The notes under the pieces: model-generated
Told to the model about the DNA's origin: nothing
Seen by the model: only the letters and a program-made list of their open reading frames with translations
The model's database searches: none
In this document: positions 7,870-14,680 of the stretch, one piece after another
How the letters are laid out: each line of letters begins with the position of its first letter
Position numbering within the stretch: the stretch's first letter is position 1
Program-made: the position numbers and the translations under genes
Source: a virus
Length of the DNA: 22,714 bases
Reading direction: 5' to 3' (one strand)
Virus record (IMG/VR): IMGVR_UViG_3300047200_000344
Coordinates: 1 to 22,714 of that record

Positions 7870-8430
7870 CTATCGGGGCATTCCCGGAGGCGGACCACCC
7901 GCACCCGGCATTGGGGGACCACCAGGCGGCGGACCACCCGGCATAGGCATACCACCCGGCGGCGGCATTGGCGGGCCACCCGGAGGCATACCCGGAGGCA
8001 TACCGGGAGGAGGACCGCCGCCACCCATACCCGGAATGGCCGGCATTCCAGCCATAGCCTTCATTTCAGGGGTTGCGCCGCCAGCTTGCGGTAGATTTTG
8101 CAACAACTGAAGAATCTCGGCGTTCTGAAGCTCGCCAACCTTTTGCCGGCGCGGCCCCATTGCTCCCGTGAGCGAACGCAATGCAGACACTAGCCTTTGG
8201 CCTTCTGAAGTCTCGCTTCCAATTGCCGGAAGGGATTGCTCAATCAAGTCCATAGCCATTCCCACGTTAATCAACGCGGCTTCACGCGAACCCATTTTAG
8301 GTTCCGGCGTACTCATAGGCGATGCCATTGGCGGGGCAGACGCGCCTTCTTTGCCCGGCTCGGGCGCATTTAGTTCCGGTGCTTCTTGTGGGCGCTGATT
8401 ACGCAGCAGCCTCATAACGCTTTCGGACAC
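7870..8430 (-). CDS. Gly/Pro/Met-rich low-complexity protein between portal and scaffold genes
   Basis: 186 residues from a GTG start at 8430, chosen because GGAG lies 6 nt upstream; a TTG four codons earlier has no site. The N-terminal third is polar and Pro-rich, the middle (REAALINVGMAMDLIEQSLP, GQRLVSALRSLTGAMG, NAEILQLLQNLPQAGG) is helical, and the last 60 residues are almost only Gly, Pro and Met (GMPPGMPPGGPPMPPPGG). Similar proteins with a helical core and GGMPP tail occur in this position in podovirus-like genomes. The tail may be disordered and could bind scaffold or capsid. A minor internal head role is inferred, and no enzymatic motif is present. Confidence 0.7.
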   Translation of the reverse strand: MSESVMRLLRNQRPQEAPELNAPEPGKEGASAPPMASPMSTPEPKMGSREAALINVGMAMDLIEQSLPAIGSETSEGQRLVSALRSLTGAMGPRRQKVGELQNAEILQLLQNLPQAGGATPEMKAMAGMPAIPGMGGGGPPPGMPPGMPPGGPPMPPPGGMPMPGGPPPGGPPMPGAGGPPPGMPR

Positions 8431-8555
8431 TTTATGCTCCAAATAACAATTGCGGGCGTAACACCCACATTAAGCAAAAGTCAAGCGGGACTATTTTTAT
8501 CTTCCGGTCCCGCGCGGAAGTCGCGGTGTAACGACTGCTCAAGGCAGTGCGTTAG

Positions 8556-8588
8556 TTACCGGCGAGCCTTACGACCCTTGCGACGCAT
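8556..8588 (-). CDS. Tiny basic peptide, 10 aa
   Basis: An ATG preceded by AAAGGAGG at 6-7 nt opens a 10-residue frame MRRKGRKARR, seven of whose residues are Arg or Lys. The ribosome site is among the best in the window, so translation is likely even though the product is very short. It follows, about 40 nt downstream, a second tiny basic peptide of the same style. Possible roles (inference) are packaged DNA-neutralising peptide, similar in idea to protein J of phiX174, or a translated leader controlling downstream genes. A 17-codon frame overlapping it from an upstream ATG has no comparable site. Confidence 0.5.
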   Translation of the reverse strand: MRRKGRKARR

Positions 8589-8627
8589 GGGAAACCTCCT
8601 TTCATTGCTAGAGAAAAACAAACCGCA

Positions 8628-8672
8628 TTAACGGCAGCCTTTACGGCGACCGCGCTTGACGGACTTGTACAT
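8628..8672 (-). CDS. Tiny basic peptide, 14 aa
   Basis: The frame encodes MYKSVKRGRRKGCR, eight of 14 residues basic. Its ATG lies 7 nt after a GGAGG within AAGGAGGTGA, a full-length match to the 16S rRNA anti-Shine-Dalgarno. That site is itself the end of the upstream 53-aa gene, whose TGA is embedded in it, so the two are coupled. With the neighbouring 10-aa peptide it forms a pair of Arg/Lys-rich mini-genes between portal and minor head genes. The function is unknown; a nucleic-acid-binding virion peptide or a regulatory leader are the two main guesses. Confidence 0.55.
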   Translation of the reverse strand: MYKSVKRGRRKGCR

Positions 8673-8676
8673 GGTA

Positions 8677-8838
8677 TCACCTCCTTCCTGAACGCGCACT
8701 AGCGCGTGGCGCTGCCTTGTTACCCAAGGTGCGAATAGAGGATACCCTGTATTCTATAGAAGGCGAGGGATTTCCACGCGCAATATCTTTTGCTTGCGCT
8801 CGGGGCTGGTCGGATTGGATTCTAAAATCCTGCGCCAT
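8677..8838 (-). CDS. 53-aa basic protein coupled to the portal gene
   Basis: The ATG at 8838 overlaps the portal stop in a TAATG arrangement, and the frame runs 53 residues: MAQDFRIQSDQPRAQAKDIA, then RGNPSPSIEYRVSSIRTLGN, then KAAPRASARSGRR. The product is hydrophilic and basic, with an Arg-rich C-terminus. Its TGA lies inside the perfect ribosome site of the following 14-aa peptide. The stop/start coupling on both sides argues that it is a real gene. The segment SIEYRVSSIRTLGN may form a short ordered element. No family is recognised. Confidence 0.6.
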   Translation of the reverse strand: MAQDFRIQSDQPRAQAKDIARGNPSPSIEYRVSSIRTLGNKAAPRASARSGRR

Positions 8839-10451
8839 TATTTACCCTGCTTGCCTGGCGGCTTGCCCTCCGGTGGTGGGCTTGCCTTTTGTTGAGTGGC
8901 TTGCTTCTTCAGCTTGTCTTTCAACAATTGCTTCATAGGCGGATCAAGCAAATCAATCAAGGATTCTTTGTCGATAGCTTGCGCCTTGAACAAGTTGAAC
9001 GCCAACTGCCGCATGTCCTCCATGAAAATCGGGCTGTTGGAGTGAGCGTCAACCTTGACCATAAAGTCCTTGGTAAACTGCTCAGCAATAAACCGATGCC
9101 CATGCGCATCCGTAAAATGCGTGCGATCATACTGCTGCATAGCTTTTAGGTACAGCGTAGCCATCTTTTCCAGCGCGTCTTCAATGACTAGAGCGCGCTT
9201 CTTAATGCGCGAAGAACCAAGCCGCGCCAACTGAGACGCATGGCCCTGAGACCTAACGCCAGACTCGCCGCGGCCAGACAACACTGAGGAAATGCCAGAC
9301 GCCTCGGCAAACATAGCGTCAATGGCGTCAATCTCGCGGAACAAATCAGCCGGCATTTCAGGCGCCAGCCGTTCAACTTTGCCTTGCGCCATGTCGTTGG
9401 ACAACAGCCCGCCGGCGCGGTTTAGCGCAAAATTCTTCTCATCCAAAATGCCCGTAAAACCCATCAACGCCGTGGGCGGATTCACCTGCTTGCTCAACAG
9501 GTCAAGAATCTCAGCCATGCGTTGGTTGCGCATCTGCTGAAGGTGAACCAGCTTTTGAACCTCAGATTGACCCCAGTAATAATCATACTGCGGGTTAGGC
9601 GTAATCTGGATAAACGGCAGTTCGCCCTTCATAAAAAGCTGCTCGCCGGGGCGGTCATAGATGATGACATCCGGGTCCGCGATGGTCACGACCTGATAGT
9701 CGTTTGTCTCATCGTTCCACAGATACAACTCTCGCATTTCGATTGTATCTTCGGCCACCCGCGCTTTCATGCGGTTAAAGCCGTTTAGATCAAGGTTAAC
9801 ATTGCCATAAATTGTGGGATTGGTTTGGCTCATCACGATGCGGTTAAGACCGTCAGGCACTTGGCTAGGAGCGTGCTGGGCGGCGCTAATACGATCCATA
9901 ATGGACTTACGCTTAGGATGCCCATACAGCCGACGCGCCAAATCAGACTTGGTAATGTAGTAAGTCTGAACAATAGCCTCTTGCCGGTCAGTGTATGGCG
10001 TATCTTCGCGCAGCACACCTACGCTGCCAGGCTCCACCATGTAGGGGTGTATGGACCCATTGCGCATAACCAACTTGATAAACGTAGACGCATAACAAAG
10101 CGCCCACGTCATCGCCATGGCAAACACTTGGTCGCCGTTGGAATCCTGCCACTTGTCGTTCAACGCAGAAGTCAGAACCTGGACCTTGGTGTGCTCAACT
10201 TCCGGTACCGACGCGCCAAGGTTGATGCTAAACCGCGTGGTATCCGCGCTAAACAAAAACGCGGTCACCTGATCAATGTGCGGGTAAATCTTGTTGTAGT
10301 GCGCCGGGCTTTCATCCGGCCCAGACCCAAACAGATAGAAGGAACGCAAGGTGCTGTAGTCCGCCTTGCGCTCCTCGCGCGACACCATGCACTTCTCTGT
10401 CAAATCCAGATACAGTGTTTCGCGCTCAATTGGGTCTTTGGGGAGGATCAC
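8838..10451 (-). CDS. Portal protein
   Basis: 537 residues, starting at a GTG with AGAGGGA about 8 nt upstream. Portal-like features include the N-terminal REERKADYSTLRSFYLFGSG, the beta/helix region with IYPHIDQVTAFLFSADTTRF, the GELPFIQITPNPQYDYYWGQSEVQ segment, the clip/stem-like helices (LVHLQQMRNQRMAEILDLLSKQ) and ASGISSVLSGRGESGVRSQGHASQL, where residues line up with the crown-proximal helix of podovirus portals. The C-terminus is Lys/Pro-rich (PPPEGKPPGKQGK). The dodecameric ring would form the DNA entry vertex and bind TerL and the adaptor. Its position after terminase genes is the standard order. Confidence 0.88.
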   Translation of the reverse strand: MILPKDPIERETLYLDLTEKCMVSREERKADYSTLRSFYLFGSGPDESPAHYNKIYPHIDQVTAFLFSADTTRFSINLGASVPEVEHTKVQVLTSALNDKWQDSNGDQVFAMAMTWALCYASTFIKLVMRNGSIHPYMVEPGSVGVLREDTPYTDRQEAIVQTYYITKSDLARRLYGHPKRKSIMDRISAAQHAPSQVPDGLNRIVMSQTNPTIYGNVNLDLNGFNRMKARVAEDTIEMRELYLWNDETNDYQVVTIADPDVIIYDRPGEQLFMKGELPFIQITPNPQYDYYWGQSEVQKLVHLQQMRNQRMAEILDLLSKQVNPPTALMGFTGILDEKNFALNRAGGLLSNDMAQGKVERLAPEMPADLFREIDAIDAMFAEASGISSVLSGRGESGVRSQGHASQLARLGSSRIKKRALVIEDALEKMATLYLKAMQQYDRTHFTDAHGHRFIAEQFTKDFMVKVDAHSNSPIFMEDMRQLAFNLFKAQAIDKESLIDLLDPPMKQLLKDKLKKQATQQKASPPPEGKPPGKQGK

Positions 10452-10454
10452 GGC

Positions 10455-10913
10455 TTAATCCCTCTTAATGGCAAGATTCTCATGATCCCCTACATAACTT
10501 GCCGTGCGGGGTCCACGCAATTCGCCAGCGTCACGAGGATTGAAGCCTACGCTCTCGCCGCGCACAGACTTAATTGCGCCGCCCATAACCGACTGCAAAC
10601 TATGCCCTGCACCACCGCCCCAGATCACGCCAGAGCCAGGCCGCTGCTCAGGAGGCTGCTCTACAGCCGGGCCGTTGTTGCGGGTCAGGTAGCCCTCTTG
10701 GTGCTCGCCCTCGCGGGTGCTTTTGAGGTTCGTCATGTTAAACTCCTGCGCCAAACCCTTGAGGTTGGCATCGTTGCGCTTGGTCTTGTCAGACAGGTAT
10801 GCCGGCGCCTTCAGGAAAGCCACCTTGATACCGTCTAGGCAACCGTGGGAGCACACGGCTTCCCAAGATTCAAAAAACCCGTGCTTAGGGCATTTGTAAT
10901 GGCGCTTGATCAT
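10455..10913 (-). CDS. Hypothetical protein with N-terminal Cys/His cluster
   Basis: 152 residues. The first 25 residues contain C8, H11, C21, H23 and C25 (KCPKHGFFESWEAVCSHGC), a plausible zinc-binding knuckle; the rest is polar, with Gly-rich stretches (SGVIWGGGAGHSLQ) and a conserved-looking tail (PRDAGELRGPRTASYVGDHE). The start overlaps the upstream stop by 4 nt (ATGA), and the portal GTG follows closely. Proteins of this kind (short CxxHG knuckle plus disordered tail) occur beside terminase/portal genes in some podovirus-like genomes, but I do not know their function. An accessory to packaging is a positional guess. Confidence 0.7.
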   Translation of the reverse strand: MIKRHYKCPKHGFFESWEAVCSHGCLDGIKVAFLKAPAYLSDKTKRNDANLKGLAQEFNMTNLKSTREGEHQEGYLTRNNGPAVEQPPEQRPGSGVIWGGGAGHSLQSVMGGAIKSVRGESVGFNPRDAGELRGPRTASYVGDHENLAIKRD

Positions 10914-11299
10914 TTCAGCTGTTCCTTCAAAGTGGGCGCCATGTAATTCGCCCGGTTTTTTAATCCCACATTCAGACGGATTTGCCCGTCCACAACTTGC
11001 AGTCCAACGCTTGGCCGCATGTCCAACACAGGCTCCCGCCTATACCTAATTGCCTTTGTGCGGTTGGGGCGCATGTAAACCTCAATCATGCCCGCCTCCC
11101 ACTCATGCGCAAACTTGCTTAGCGACGATTGCACCCAGTCTTGCATGGGGCGGTTGCCACGCCTCGCCACCTCTTCCAGCGTTTTCTTAGAAACGCCGGT
11201 AAAATCCACCAGCAACTCCATGCTGATGCCGCGGTCCTTGTCCGCCCAAAACCGGCGGAACCACTCAATCAATTCCCGCTTCGGCCTAAGCGCAAACAT
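10910..11299 (-). CDS. Hypothetical protein after large terminase
   Basis: 129 residues from an ATG that overlaps the TerL stop (TGATG); a GTG one codon earlier is an alternative. The N-terminal half is basic and helical (LRPKRELIEWFRRFWADKDR, ISMELLVDFTGVSKKTLEEV), with a possible helix-turn-helix around VDFTGVSKKTLEEVARRG. The C-terminal half has strands (GLQVVDGQIRLNVGLKNRANY). A DNA-binding or packaging accessory role is possible because of the HTH-like segment and its place in the terminase operon. No family is recognised with confidence. It overlaps the next gene by 4 nt. Confidence 0.7.
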   Translation of the reverse strand: MFALRPKRELIEWFRRFWADKDRGISMELLVDFTGVSKKTLEEVARRGNRPMQDWVQSSLSKFAHEWEAGMIEVYMRPNRTKAIRYRREPVLDMRPSVGLQVVDGQIRLNVGLKNRANYMAPTLKEQLK

Positions 11300-13059
11300 C
11301 ACATACCCAGCCCAATGTTCTTGAGGTACTTGCTCACTACCGTGCGCTCCCGCCCGCGCTCTTCGGCATCCAACTCATCCAAAGCCCGGTTGCGCAGCTT
11401 GGTCAGGCCCATGGCTATCAACCGCGGCTGCAACTGCTCAGCATACGCCGCCGCCGCCAACGCCGCAGCAATCACACGGTCATCCTTGCCGCGGCCAGAA
11501 GCCGCAATAGTGCCGTCCTGCCGCGTTACCGTCTTCATCTCATCCAGCGTATCCATGGATTTTACAATGAGCATCCCGCGCTCAAAATAATCCTTGAAGT
11601 AGTTCAGCATCCGCTCCTTGCTAGCCGAGGTGGTTACCCAGCCAATGCTATTAGACAGCCCGCCCAGCGTATCGTTCTTGCGCCAAATGTAATTTTGCAT
11701 GTGGCCCAGCACGTTCATCAAACTGGTGCCGTCTTTGCCGCCCATGGCAACCGCCTGACGCTTCAAATTCCGCAACTCATTGATGACGGCCTGGCCGGGA
11801 CCATTCACTTCCAGATTAAGAATGCTGTTCTTGTACGCACCGCCCAAATGGCTAATCACCCACGCAAACTGGTAGGTGTTCAACTCGCTCGTAGCAAACT
11901 CAGCCACTTGCTCCATGCCGTCCGAGTAGCAACGAAACACCTGAATGCAAAAGCGGTCAGCCCAATCGCTACTGCCATAAGCAGGATCGGCACCAATAAC
12001 ATAATACCCATTGTCTACCGGCTCTTCCCAAATGCTCAGCGTTGCCAGACGCTCCTGAGATTTCATAACCTCAGTGTCCTGAAACAACTGCCCCATCACA
12101 TAGCGATAGTAATCCGGCTTGATGGCCTTGGCAGCCTTAGCAGCATCCGTGCAACGCGATGTGCTGAAAAACGAAGTGCCCGACATGATGAACGCATAGT
12201 CTTCTGTCGGCGGAAATTCCTGATACATCAACGCATCGTCCTTGATGCCCTCTGCCAGCTTCCACCGCCACCAAGCCATTTGCCGGCTGTTAATCTCAAA
12301 GCCGTAGAGCTTCTTAATATCCCTGACCCACTCCTTCTCTTCCGGGGTCAGTCTTCCATCCCAATATGTTTTATATACCGCCGTCTCTGGGTCTGCGGTG
12401 TAAAACTCGTTTCTCCACCAACCGCAAAAGATGGCCCTCTGCGTGCGAGCTTTTTTGGACGTGACATACATATCATGGAACAGGTTGAAGCCTCGCGCAG
12501 TGCTCTCAAACATGTACAGCCTGTCCGGGTTGGTCTCAGCCAGCGAAGCCAGCAAGGACGCCAAACCCTCTTCATCGCCCCATGAACTCGTCTCCGTGCC
12601 GTGTAGGTAAGTGATAGCCTTACCGCGCCCCAAGCTGCCCTTAGCCCGTAAGCCAGCCACCTGGTAAAACAACCGACTGCGGTTCTTCAGCAACAACTGG
12701 TTCCGGTTATGCCCCTCCATCGGAATCTTGTACTGCCGCGGCAGATGCTCAAAATACATCCCCAAGGTGGACCGGAACATCTCACGGTTTTCCTCAGTGT
12801 CCGTCACAAGCGTTGCACCCAAACCAGGATGCGTAAACACCCAATACAAATCCAGCGCCAAGCTAATCGTGGTCACGCCAAGCTGCCGGCCCTTCAAAAT
12901 CGTAAAAAAATGCACGTCCTCTTCTAGCCCACGCGCAATCTCGTTCATCACATACGTCTGCGTGCCCAACAGCTTGTCCAGCCGCTGCAAGCCCTTCTCC
13001 TTCGTCTCAATCTGCAACTGAGAGCAAAATTGATAGAACTTCTTGAGGTCAAACTTCAC
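11299..13059 (-). CDS. terL: Terminase large subunit
   Basis: 586 residues from a GTG start with AGGGG about 9 nt upstream. The ATPase domain shows a Walker-A-like ILKGRQLGVTT (about 54-64), a degenerate Walker B ending in E156 (ITYLHGTETSSW; the usual Asp before the catalytic Glu is replaced by Thr) and the coupling motif FESTARG (184-190). The nuclease domain starts with VIGADPAYG (D358), followed by NLEVNGPG and a late DDRVIAAALAAAAYA acidic motif, as in RNase-H-like terminase nucleases. It would cut and pump DNA into the head through the portal. It heads the packaging/structural operon. Confidence 0.92.
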   Translation of the reverse strand: MKFDLKKFYQFCSQLQIETKEKGLQRLDKLLGTQTYVMNEIARGLEEDVHFFTILKGRQLGVTTISLALDLYWVFTHPGLGATLVTDTEENREMFRSTLGMYFEHLPRQYKIPMEGHNRNQLLLKNRSRLFYQVAGLRAKGSLGRGKAITYLHGTETSSWGDEEGLASLLASLAETNPDRLYMFESTARGFNLFHDMYVTSKKARTQRAIFCGWWRNEFYTADPETAVYKTYWDGRLTPEEKEWVRDIKKLYGFEINSRQMAWWRWKLAEGIKDDALMYQEFPPTEDYAFIMSGTSFFSTSRCTDAAKAAKAIKPDYYRYVMGQLFQDTEVMKSQERLATLSIWEEPVDNGYYVIGADPAYGSSDWADRFCIQVFRCYSDGMEQVAEFATSELNTYQFAWVISHLGGAYKNSILNLEVNGPGQAVINELRNLKRQAVAMGGKDGTSLMNVLGHMQNYIWRKNDTLGGLSNSIGWVTTSASKERMLNYFKDYFERGMLIVKSMDTLDEMKTVTRQDGTIAASGRGKDDRVIAAALAAAAYAEQLQPRLIAMGLTKLRNRALDELDAEERGRERTVVSKYLKNIGLGM

Positions 13060-13077
13060 CGCGTTAGCCCCTAAACT

Positions 13078-13437
13078 TTATGCCAACACATAGCGGCCCT
13101 TGAGGCTCTTAACAACCACCCCAGCCTTCCGCAGCTTGCTAATCTCCATCACCACCACAGTACGCCAAGTGCTCGGCAAATCATCGCCCCACAACAACTC
13201 AGCAATCTCGCCAGGCGTCACACCACCCTCAACACCCAACATACCCGCAATCATTCTAGTCCTCTCACCACCAACCAACCTCCTACGCCTCACAACCCTC
13301 ACATCACCCTCAACCCTCGCCTGCCTCACAATCCTCATCACCGAACTAATGCTCACATTGAGACGGTTGCAGACAACCCTCACAAGCGCACCACTTGCAT
13401 ACATGTCCAACACTTTGTTGACTGTCACAGTCTCCAC
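13078..13437 (-). CDS. Two-HTH DNA-binding protein (possible regulator or small terminase)
   Basis: 119 residues from a GTG at 13437, preceded by AGAGGGG at 8 nt; an ATG at 13485 would add 16 residues but has no ribosome site and would place an operator-like palindrome inside the gene. The N-terminal part (VLDMYASGALVRVVCNRLNV, SISSVMRIVRQARVEGD) looks like a helix-turn-helix. The C-terminal part (GGVTPGEIAELLWGDD, TVVVMEISKLRKAGVVVKSL) looks like a winged helix. Position before terL fits a small terminase subunit; two DNA-binding domains and nearby palindromes fit a regulator. The coding strand is unusually G/T-rich and the protein very Val/Arg-rich, unlike neighbours. Confidence 0.6.
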   Translation of the reverse strand: METVTVNKVLDMYASGALVRVVCNRLNVSISSVMRIVRQARVEGDVRVVRRRRLVGGERTRMIAGMLGVEGGVTPGEIAELLWGDDLPSTWRTVVVMEISKLRKAGVVVKSLKGRYVLA

Positions 13438-13459
13438 AACATAATCCCCTCTGACACCT

Positions 13460-13478
13460 ACGTTATAACGTATATATA
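13460..13478. promoter_or_regulatory. Palindromic operator-like site and AT-rich element before HTH gene
   Basis: The perfect 12-bp palindrome ACGTTATAACGT (13460-13471) merges into the 14-mer ATAACGTATATATA (13465-13478). Leftward, TATAAC could serve as a -10 box for the HTH/terminase operon, about 25 nt before its GTG. The same 14-mer recurs at 17669-17682, and its ATAACG half-site recurs at 13745-13890, which points to a protein binding site. Binding by the adjacent HTH protein is inference. Confidence 0.45.
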
Positions 13479-13555
13479 TAACCATAACCCAAAACCCAGT
13501 TTTTTCTTGGGGGGAACAAGGAGAGGGGCACGCTCTCAGGCCCCCACGCGGCCCA

Positions 13556-13608
13556 TGCGCGGGCAGGCGCGGGCAGGCGGGTGCGGGCTGGCAGGCGGGT
13601 GCGGGTGC
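13556..13608. repeat. G-rich tandem repeat with quadruplex potential
   Basis: The + strand carries near-tandem copies of GCGCGGGCAG and GGCGGGTGCGGG, with runs GGG-N7-GGG-N5-GGG-N3-GGG that satisfy the usual G-quadruplex pattern. It lies in the non-coding control region (13438-14072) about 120-170 bp from the HTH gene start. A 93-codon open frame over it (13507-13788) has skewed composition and no ribosome site, so I treat it as non-coding. Confidence 0.5.
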
Positions 13609-13744
13609 TCTAGCTACTCACATAGGTCACAACCCCTTACCCAAACTCCAACGCAGACGAGGCTACAGGGCGGTGATAGGGGTTTGCGCGGATACCCTAG
13701 CTACCCCATGCCCAGAGGGGCCTGTAGCACGCTCAGAATGCCCT

Positions 13745-13912
13745 ATAACGTGTCACGGGGGGACGTGGGGACGCTGTTACCCCTCTGATTGCCATTGCGT
13801 GGGATGTTTAACGATATAGGACATAGACACTGCCCTAATATGGACGTGCGTTATGATATAACGTGCCAGGCGATGTAACGATATAACGTGGCCACGCCAT
13901 GACGATATATCG
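13745..13912. promoter_or_regulatory. Array of ATAACG half-sites and palindromes (operator array)
   Basis: ATAACGTG occurs at 13745-13752, 13858-13865 and 13883-13890, the last two within GATATAACGTG. TAACGATATA occurs at 13809 and 13876. One inverted pair CGTTAT-GAT-ATAACG sits at 13849-13863, and the perfect palindrome CGATATATCG at 13903-13912. Such clustering in a region without a convincing gene, between the leftward terminase operon and the rightward cluster, suggests binding sites for a phage regulator, most simply the HTH protein at 13078-13437. Confidence 0.45.
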
Positions 13913-13930
13913 AATTAGACGTAATAAGGA

Positions 13931-13946
13931 ACGCGCGTGCGCGCGT
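13931..13946. other. Alternating CG inverted repeat
   Basis: ACGCGCG-TG-CGCGCGT is a perfect 7-bp inverted repeat of almost pure alternating purine/pyrimidine, prone to form a cruciform or left-handed helix. The flanks (13920-14010) are AT-rich, including TTAACAATGTTTAATAAAAT upstream of the first rightward gene. Apart from this and the operator array, I see nothing gene-like in 13438-14072. Confidence 0.4.
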
Positions 13947-14015
13947 AGCAAGATGCGTGCCAAGTAGGGCGCCTCAAAGATTAACAATGTTTAATAAAAT
14001 AGCTCTTGCAATGAT

Positions 14016-14033
14016 CCGTCACATCCGTCACAT
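14016..14033. repeat. Tandem CCGTCACAT repeat upstream of rightward cluster
   Basis: Two perfect, directly adjacent 9-bp copies of CCGTCACAT are framed by CAATG (14009-14013) and CATTG (14031-14035). They end 39 bp before the first rightward gene, a suitable place for an operator. Related CCGTCACA copies sit at 17460 and 17479, and an inverted relative (GGGTGTGACG) stands before the RHH gene at 19647, so a common regulator is likely. Confidence 0.5.
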
Positions 14034-14072
14034 TGTGCTCACCGGCAATTAAGCTGGATAGGGAATGACACA

Positions 14073-14324
14073 ATGGACTTGGCGCTCAATCTTCAACGCG
14101 ATGGCCGCTTCAGCATGGCGCAGCGTCTACTCGATGCGCAGCGCGAAAGCTTGTTGGCAGCGCAATATGCCTTGGTTGACATTGGCAGGGCGATGGCACG
14201 CCGCAATCACGGCGCTTGCTATGACGCCATGATTTTGGCGGCTGCACACTATCGCAACGCCGGTGACGCCAACATGGCGGCGCATTGGGATATACGGGCC
14301 AAGCGCTTTGCGGTGGGGGGCTGA
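14073..14324 (+). CDS. Hypothetical protein, first gene of rightward cluster
   Basis: 83 residues, mostly helical: MDLALNLQRDGRFSMAQRLL, then AALYAL-type helix AQYALVDIGRAMARRNHGAC, then MILAAAHYRNAGDANMAAHWDIR. The Ala-rich paired helices resemble a tetratricopeptide-like hairpin but no family is recognised. A GGATAGGGA stretch lies 10-17 nt before the ATG. It is followed 4 nt after its stop by the next gene, so it begins a polycistronic unit. Being first after the control region with tandem repeats, it is a candidate early gene. The function is unknown. Confidence 0.6.
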   Translation: MDLALNLQRDGRFSMAQRLLDAQRESLLAAQYALVDIGRAMARRNHGACYDAMILAAAHYRNAGDANMAAHWDIRAKRFAVGG

Positions 14325-14328
14325 TACC

Positions 14329-14583
14329 ATGCAACATGAATGGCGGTATATTTACCGGAGCTTTCGTAGAGGCTCCCCAGTTTCGGATAGCAAGGTGTTC
14401 GATACTGAAAAGGCAGCGTGGAAGGCCGCTAAGGCTTATGTGGCGCGCAATCGAGATATGGGCGGGTTCGCCGCGGTGTGGGCCGGACGGATTGAGGGCG
14501 GGCAATTTAACGCAAAGCAACATTTGGCGGGGTTTGGCGAACCAGAGGATTCGGAAGCCTATTGCCAAGCTGGCGGCGCTTAA
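14329..14583 (+). CDS. Hypothetical protein (84 aa)
   Basis: The ATG at 14329 is preferred over an upstream start at 14263, because it stands directly after the previous stop with GGGGGG about 9 nt before it and avoids overlap. The protein (MQHEWRYIYRSFRRGSPVSD, KVFDTEKAAWKAAKAYVARN, GFAAVWAGRIEGGQFNAKQH) has an alpha/beta pattern with a Trp-rich core: strand, helix AAWKAAKAYVA, strand. It ends EDSEAYCQAGGA. No family or catalytic motif is recognised. Small proteins of this size in early phage clusters often modulate host functions, but nothing in the sequence shows which. Confidence 0.65.
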   Translation: MQHEWRYIYRSFRRGSPVSDSKVFDTEKAAWKAAKAYVARNRDMGGFAAVWAGRIEGGQFNAKQHLAGFGEPEDSEAYCQAGGA

Positions 14584-14587
14584 CAGG

Positions 14588-14636
14588 CAGGGGGTTTAGG
14601 CCCCCCGCTACCTAATCCGCTTCAATGGGGCGGATT
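14588..14636 (+). other. Two consecutive hairpins in intergenic gap
   Basis: GCAGGGGG-TTTAGG-CCCCCCGC (14588-14608) and AATCCGC-N9-GCGGATT (14614-14636) are G+C-rich inverted repeats in the 97-nt gap between genes. Neither is followed by a run of T, so they are not typical Rho-independent terminators. They may protect or process the mRNA. Confidence 0.4.
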
Positions 14637-14680
14637 TGGCAGCGTCAATGTCGATGCTGATAACGGGATAGGACAAAAAC

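Noticed and set aside
8482-8520. CTTCCG-N8-CGGAAG hairpin after the tiny peptides and TTGACT upstream of the 8430 gene
   Set aside because: The hairpin is followed by A-rich rather than T-rich DNA in the leftward direction, and no convincing -10 box follows TTGACT at 17 bp; neither a terminator nor a promoter can be supported.
9825-10838. 337-codon rightward open frame opposite the portal region
   Set aside because: Antisense to the portal and its upstream neighbour; Arg/His-rich shadow composition.
11695-12585. 296-codon rightward open frame opposite terL
   Set aside because: Antisense to the well-supported large terminase; no recognisable domain.
13507-13788. 93-codon rightward frame in the control region
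   Set aside because: Gly/Arg/Ser-rich product of a G-rich repeat, without ribosome site; overlaps operator-like motifs.
13899-13967. 22-codon basic peptide (MTIYRIRRNKERACARSKMR...)
   Set aside because: Basic like the peptides near 8.6 kb, but it has no good ribosome site and overlaps the palindrome and alternating CG repeat; chance cannot be excluded.
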